Shown here piece after piece: positions 62,509 to 64,000 of a DNA stretch of 64,000 bases. Position 1 is the first letter of the stretch, and each line of letters starts with the position of its first letter. A model generated the notes under the pieces. That model saw only the letters and a program-made list of their open reading frames with translations. It was not told the DNA's origin and did not search any database. This DNA comes from Tenacibaculum sp. (GTDB taxonomy: Bacteria > Bacteroidota > Bacteroidia > Flavobacteriales > Flavobacteriaceae). The translations under genes and the position numbers were made by a program. Where the stretch lies: NCBI GenBank assembly GCA_022448525.1, contig JAKVCX010000012.1:1-64000 (forward strand). Reading direction: 5' to 3'.

Positions 62509-63864
62509 TTATTTGTTAGCCTCTTTTTGCATTTTTATATCAACTCTTATGTAAGAGTTTAATCCGTCATTCACGAACTCTTTTATTTTAATTGCTCCTT
62601 TGATTCCTTCTGAATTTTCAAAAAGAATAACTCTTGGAAGCACAGAATTATCAAATTCTTTTAAACCTTCTGTTGTTTCATTGATGGTTAAATCCTTTAT
62701 CACAGAATCATTTGTCATGTTATCAAAATCATCCACGGAAAAGCTTACACCGCAATTACAATCTTCAATACGATTTATAAATTTGGTTTTCGTTGCGTTA
62801 GGAATTGCTTCAAAAGCAAATGACTGAACATCATCAGGACTTACGAAACGATTAAAAGTAAAATCACTATCTAAGCCAAAAAAAGTAAGATCAATAATCT
62901 TTCCTGTTTCCTCCGTAACTTCCTCCTTAGTATATACTATTCTTGTTTCTGTAGAAAAATAAGCACCAACTGAATTATTACTATGAGCCGTATTGATTCC
63001 TAATTTGATATTTTCCAATAATCTAATGTTCGTGTTTTCAAAAACTTCGATAGTTTTTGTTATTGTTTCTTCTACTTTACTATTGGAAGATTTAAGTTCA
63101 ATTGAATACACTCCTGGTGTTGTAAAAAGTAACTCTGGATTTTCTTCGATCGAACTATTTATATCAGCTCCTTCAAAAGTCCAGTTATAACTTGTAGTAC
63201 TAACACTTTTATTCGCTAATGATATCTTTACGGGAACTTGAAAGTCATCATCTTCTGAAGCAACATTTATGTCAAAATCCGCAACTAATAAAGGTGCAAC
63301 TTCAATGGTTTTCTCCATTTCATATTGCTCTTCACCGTTACTAACTTTTAATTTAATTGTATGCTCTCCTGGACTTGTGAAAATTACATTGGCTGGATTC
63401 TCTTCAGTAGACGAAGATGGATTTCCTCCTTCGAATGTCCAATTATATGAAGTCGCTCCAACTGTAGTATTTTGAATTTCTACTTCTACAGGTGAAAAGT
63501 TATTATCGATAATCGTTGCATTAAAACCAATTACAACTGTAGGCTTTACCTGAATTGTAGCTTCTTTTCGATCCATACTTCCGTCTCTATTCGAAGCCTC
63601 GAGAATAATTTTAAATTCACCTTCTTGTTCATAAATAATGGTTCCAGGATTTTCGTCTGTAGACGAAGATGGATTTCCTCCTTCAAATATCCAGTTGTAA
63701 ATATCAGCTCCTTCAGAATCGTTTGTTATTTTCACACGAACTGGAGCTGAATTATCTCCATCAACTATTTCCGCTTTGAAATCAGCTTCAACTGGTAATG
63801 CTACTTCATCTATACAAGCAGCAAAAGTGATTACTGTTAGTAAAAAATATATCGTTCTTTTCAT
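62509..63864 (-). CDS. Lipoprotein with three PKD domains
   Basis: This 451-residue protein has a lipobox (LLTVITFAAC), so it is anchored in the envelope. Three PKD-type beta domains follow (residues about 28-107, 108-193, 194-275), each with YNWxFEGxxxxSSxxENP and an F/Y-T-x-x-G-x-H/Y-x-I-x-L pattern. The first two are similar enough that a 26-base direct repeat is visible at DNA level. The C-terminal 170 residues are unknown. It lies 6 bases upstream of the giant and overlaps the upstream gene by 1 base (TAATG). Confidence 0.85.
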   Translation of the reverse strand: MKRTIYFLLTVITFAACIDEVALPVEADFKAEIVDGDNSAPVRVKITNDSEGADIYNWIFEGGNPSSSTDENPGTIIYEQEGEFKIILEASNRDGSMDRKEATIQVKPTVVIGFNATIIDNNFSPVEVEIQNTTVGATSYNWTFEGGNPSSSTEENPANVIFTSPGEHTIKLKVSNGEEQYEMEKTIEVAPLLVADFDINVASEDDDFQVPVKISLANKSVSTTSYNWTFEGADINSSIEENPELLFTTPGVYSIELKSSNSKVEETITKTIEVFENTNIRLLENIKLGINTAHSNNSVGAYFSTETRIVYTKEEVTEETGKIIDLTFFGLDSDFTFNRFVSPDDVQSFAFEAIPNATKTKFINRIEDCNCGVSFSVDDFDNMTNDSVIKDLTINETTEGLKEFDNSVLPRVILFENSEGIKGAIKIKEFVNDGLNSYIRVDIKMQKEANK

Positions 63865-64000
63865 TATTCAATAATTACTTTTCTTATTCTTTTTGCTTTT
63901 GGAGTTTCTAATAAAAGAATATAAATACCAGCCGAAGAAGTCATATTATAATCTACGGTATATTCTTTTTGACCTTTTAATGTTTTATCGATAACAATGT
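63864..64000 (-). CDS. T9SS type A sorting tail of an upstream protein (partial)
   Basis: The frame entering from the right edge encodes the last 45 residues (VIDKTLKGQKEYTVDYNMTS, then SAGIYILLLETPKAKRIRKV and IIE) and ends at 63864-63866. The GIYIL...KxxK pattern is typical of T9SS type A sorting domains, so the full protein is probably secreted and surface-attached. Its stop overlaps the PKD gene ATG by one base, so it is the upstream member of the operon seen here. Confidence 0.8.
   Translation of the reverse strand, partial: IVIDKTLKGQKEYTVDYNMTSSAGIYILLLETPKAKRIRKVIIE

Noticed and set aside
1..64000. CRISPR arrays, tRNA genes, prophage or integrase
   Set aside because: No regularly spaced repeats, tRNA-like cloverleaf or integrase/structural phage genes were noticed in the window.

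Overview
The window is AT-rich DNA from a member of the Flavobacteriaceae (Bacteroidota). The evidence is a 16S rRNA 5' end of flavobacterial type, promoters with the Bacteroidota TTG / TAnnTTTG elements, gldF and gldG, type IX secretion (T9SS) sorting tails, and many families typical of this group (DUF4294, DUF2911, DUF3857, SprB-like repeats). The start of the 16S gene looks closest to the Tenacibaculum/Polaribacter group; this genus-level guess is weak.

Layout. 1-912: 5' end of a minus-strand rRNA operon and its tandem promoters. 913-10.5 kb: core metabolism (alpha-oxoamine synthase of serine palmitoyltransferase type, pyruvate carboxylase, two-subunit molybdenum hydroxylase) and a frameshifted membrane gene. 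10.5-19.9 kb: a minus-strand acetate-type uptake and activation operon (porin, DUF4212, SLC5 symporter, small membrane protein, symporter-fused sensor kinase, response regulator, small membrane protein, acs), preceded by a zinc-finger/HTH protein related to IS1 InsA. 20-32.3 kb: DUF3857/transglutaminase protein, fasciclin, purC, phoH, SAM hydrolase, gldF-gldG. 32.3-35 kb: an accessory patch of small unknown, YIP1 and SUFU genes with a possible gene remnant. 35-43.6 kb: epimerase, one-component hybrid kinase/AraC regulator, LRR-type T9SS surface protein, aquaporin, DUF2911, thioesterase-like protein.

43.6-64 kb: one apparent minus-strand operon of about 20 kb, with gaps of 0-29 bp throughout, entering from beyond the right edge. 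In transcription order it encodes a protein with a T9SS type A tail (partial), a three-PKD lipoprotein, a 1963-residue secreted giant, a 475-residue secreted protein, two proteins without signal peptides (441 residues unknown; 251 residues, a RelA/SpoT-type HD hydrolase), five tandem secreted SprB-like proteins, and a 790-residue outer-membrane barrel with a Lys-rich helical tail. The giant combines an FN3-like N-terminus, a metzincin-like zinc site (HELGH...H) with a Met-turn, and near its C-terminus a domain resembling toxic RelA/SpoT alarmone synthetases.

My main proposal is that this operon is a surface-delivered polymorphic toxin system: a (p)ppGpp/(p)ppApp-type synthetase is the toxin and the HD hydrolase encoded in the same operon is its immunity. 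The 475-residue protein resembles a detached toxin cassette, and the 441-residue protein may be its immunity. The domain calls come from motifs read by eye; the system-level function is inference.
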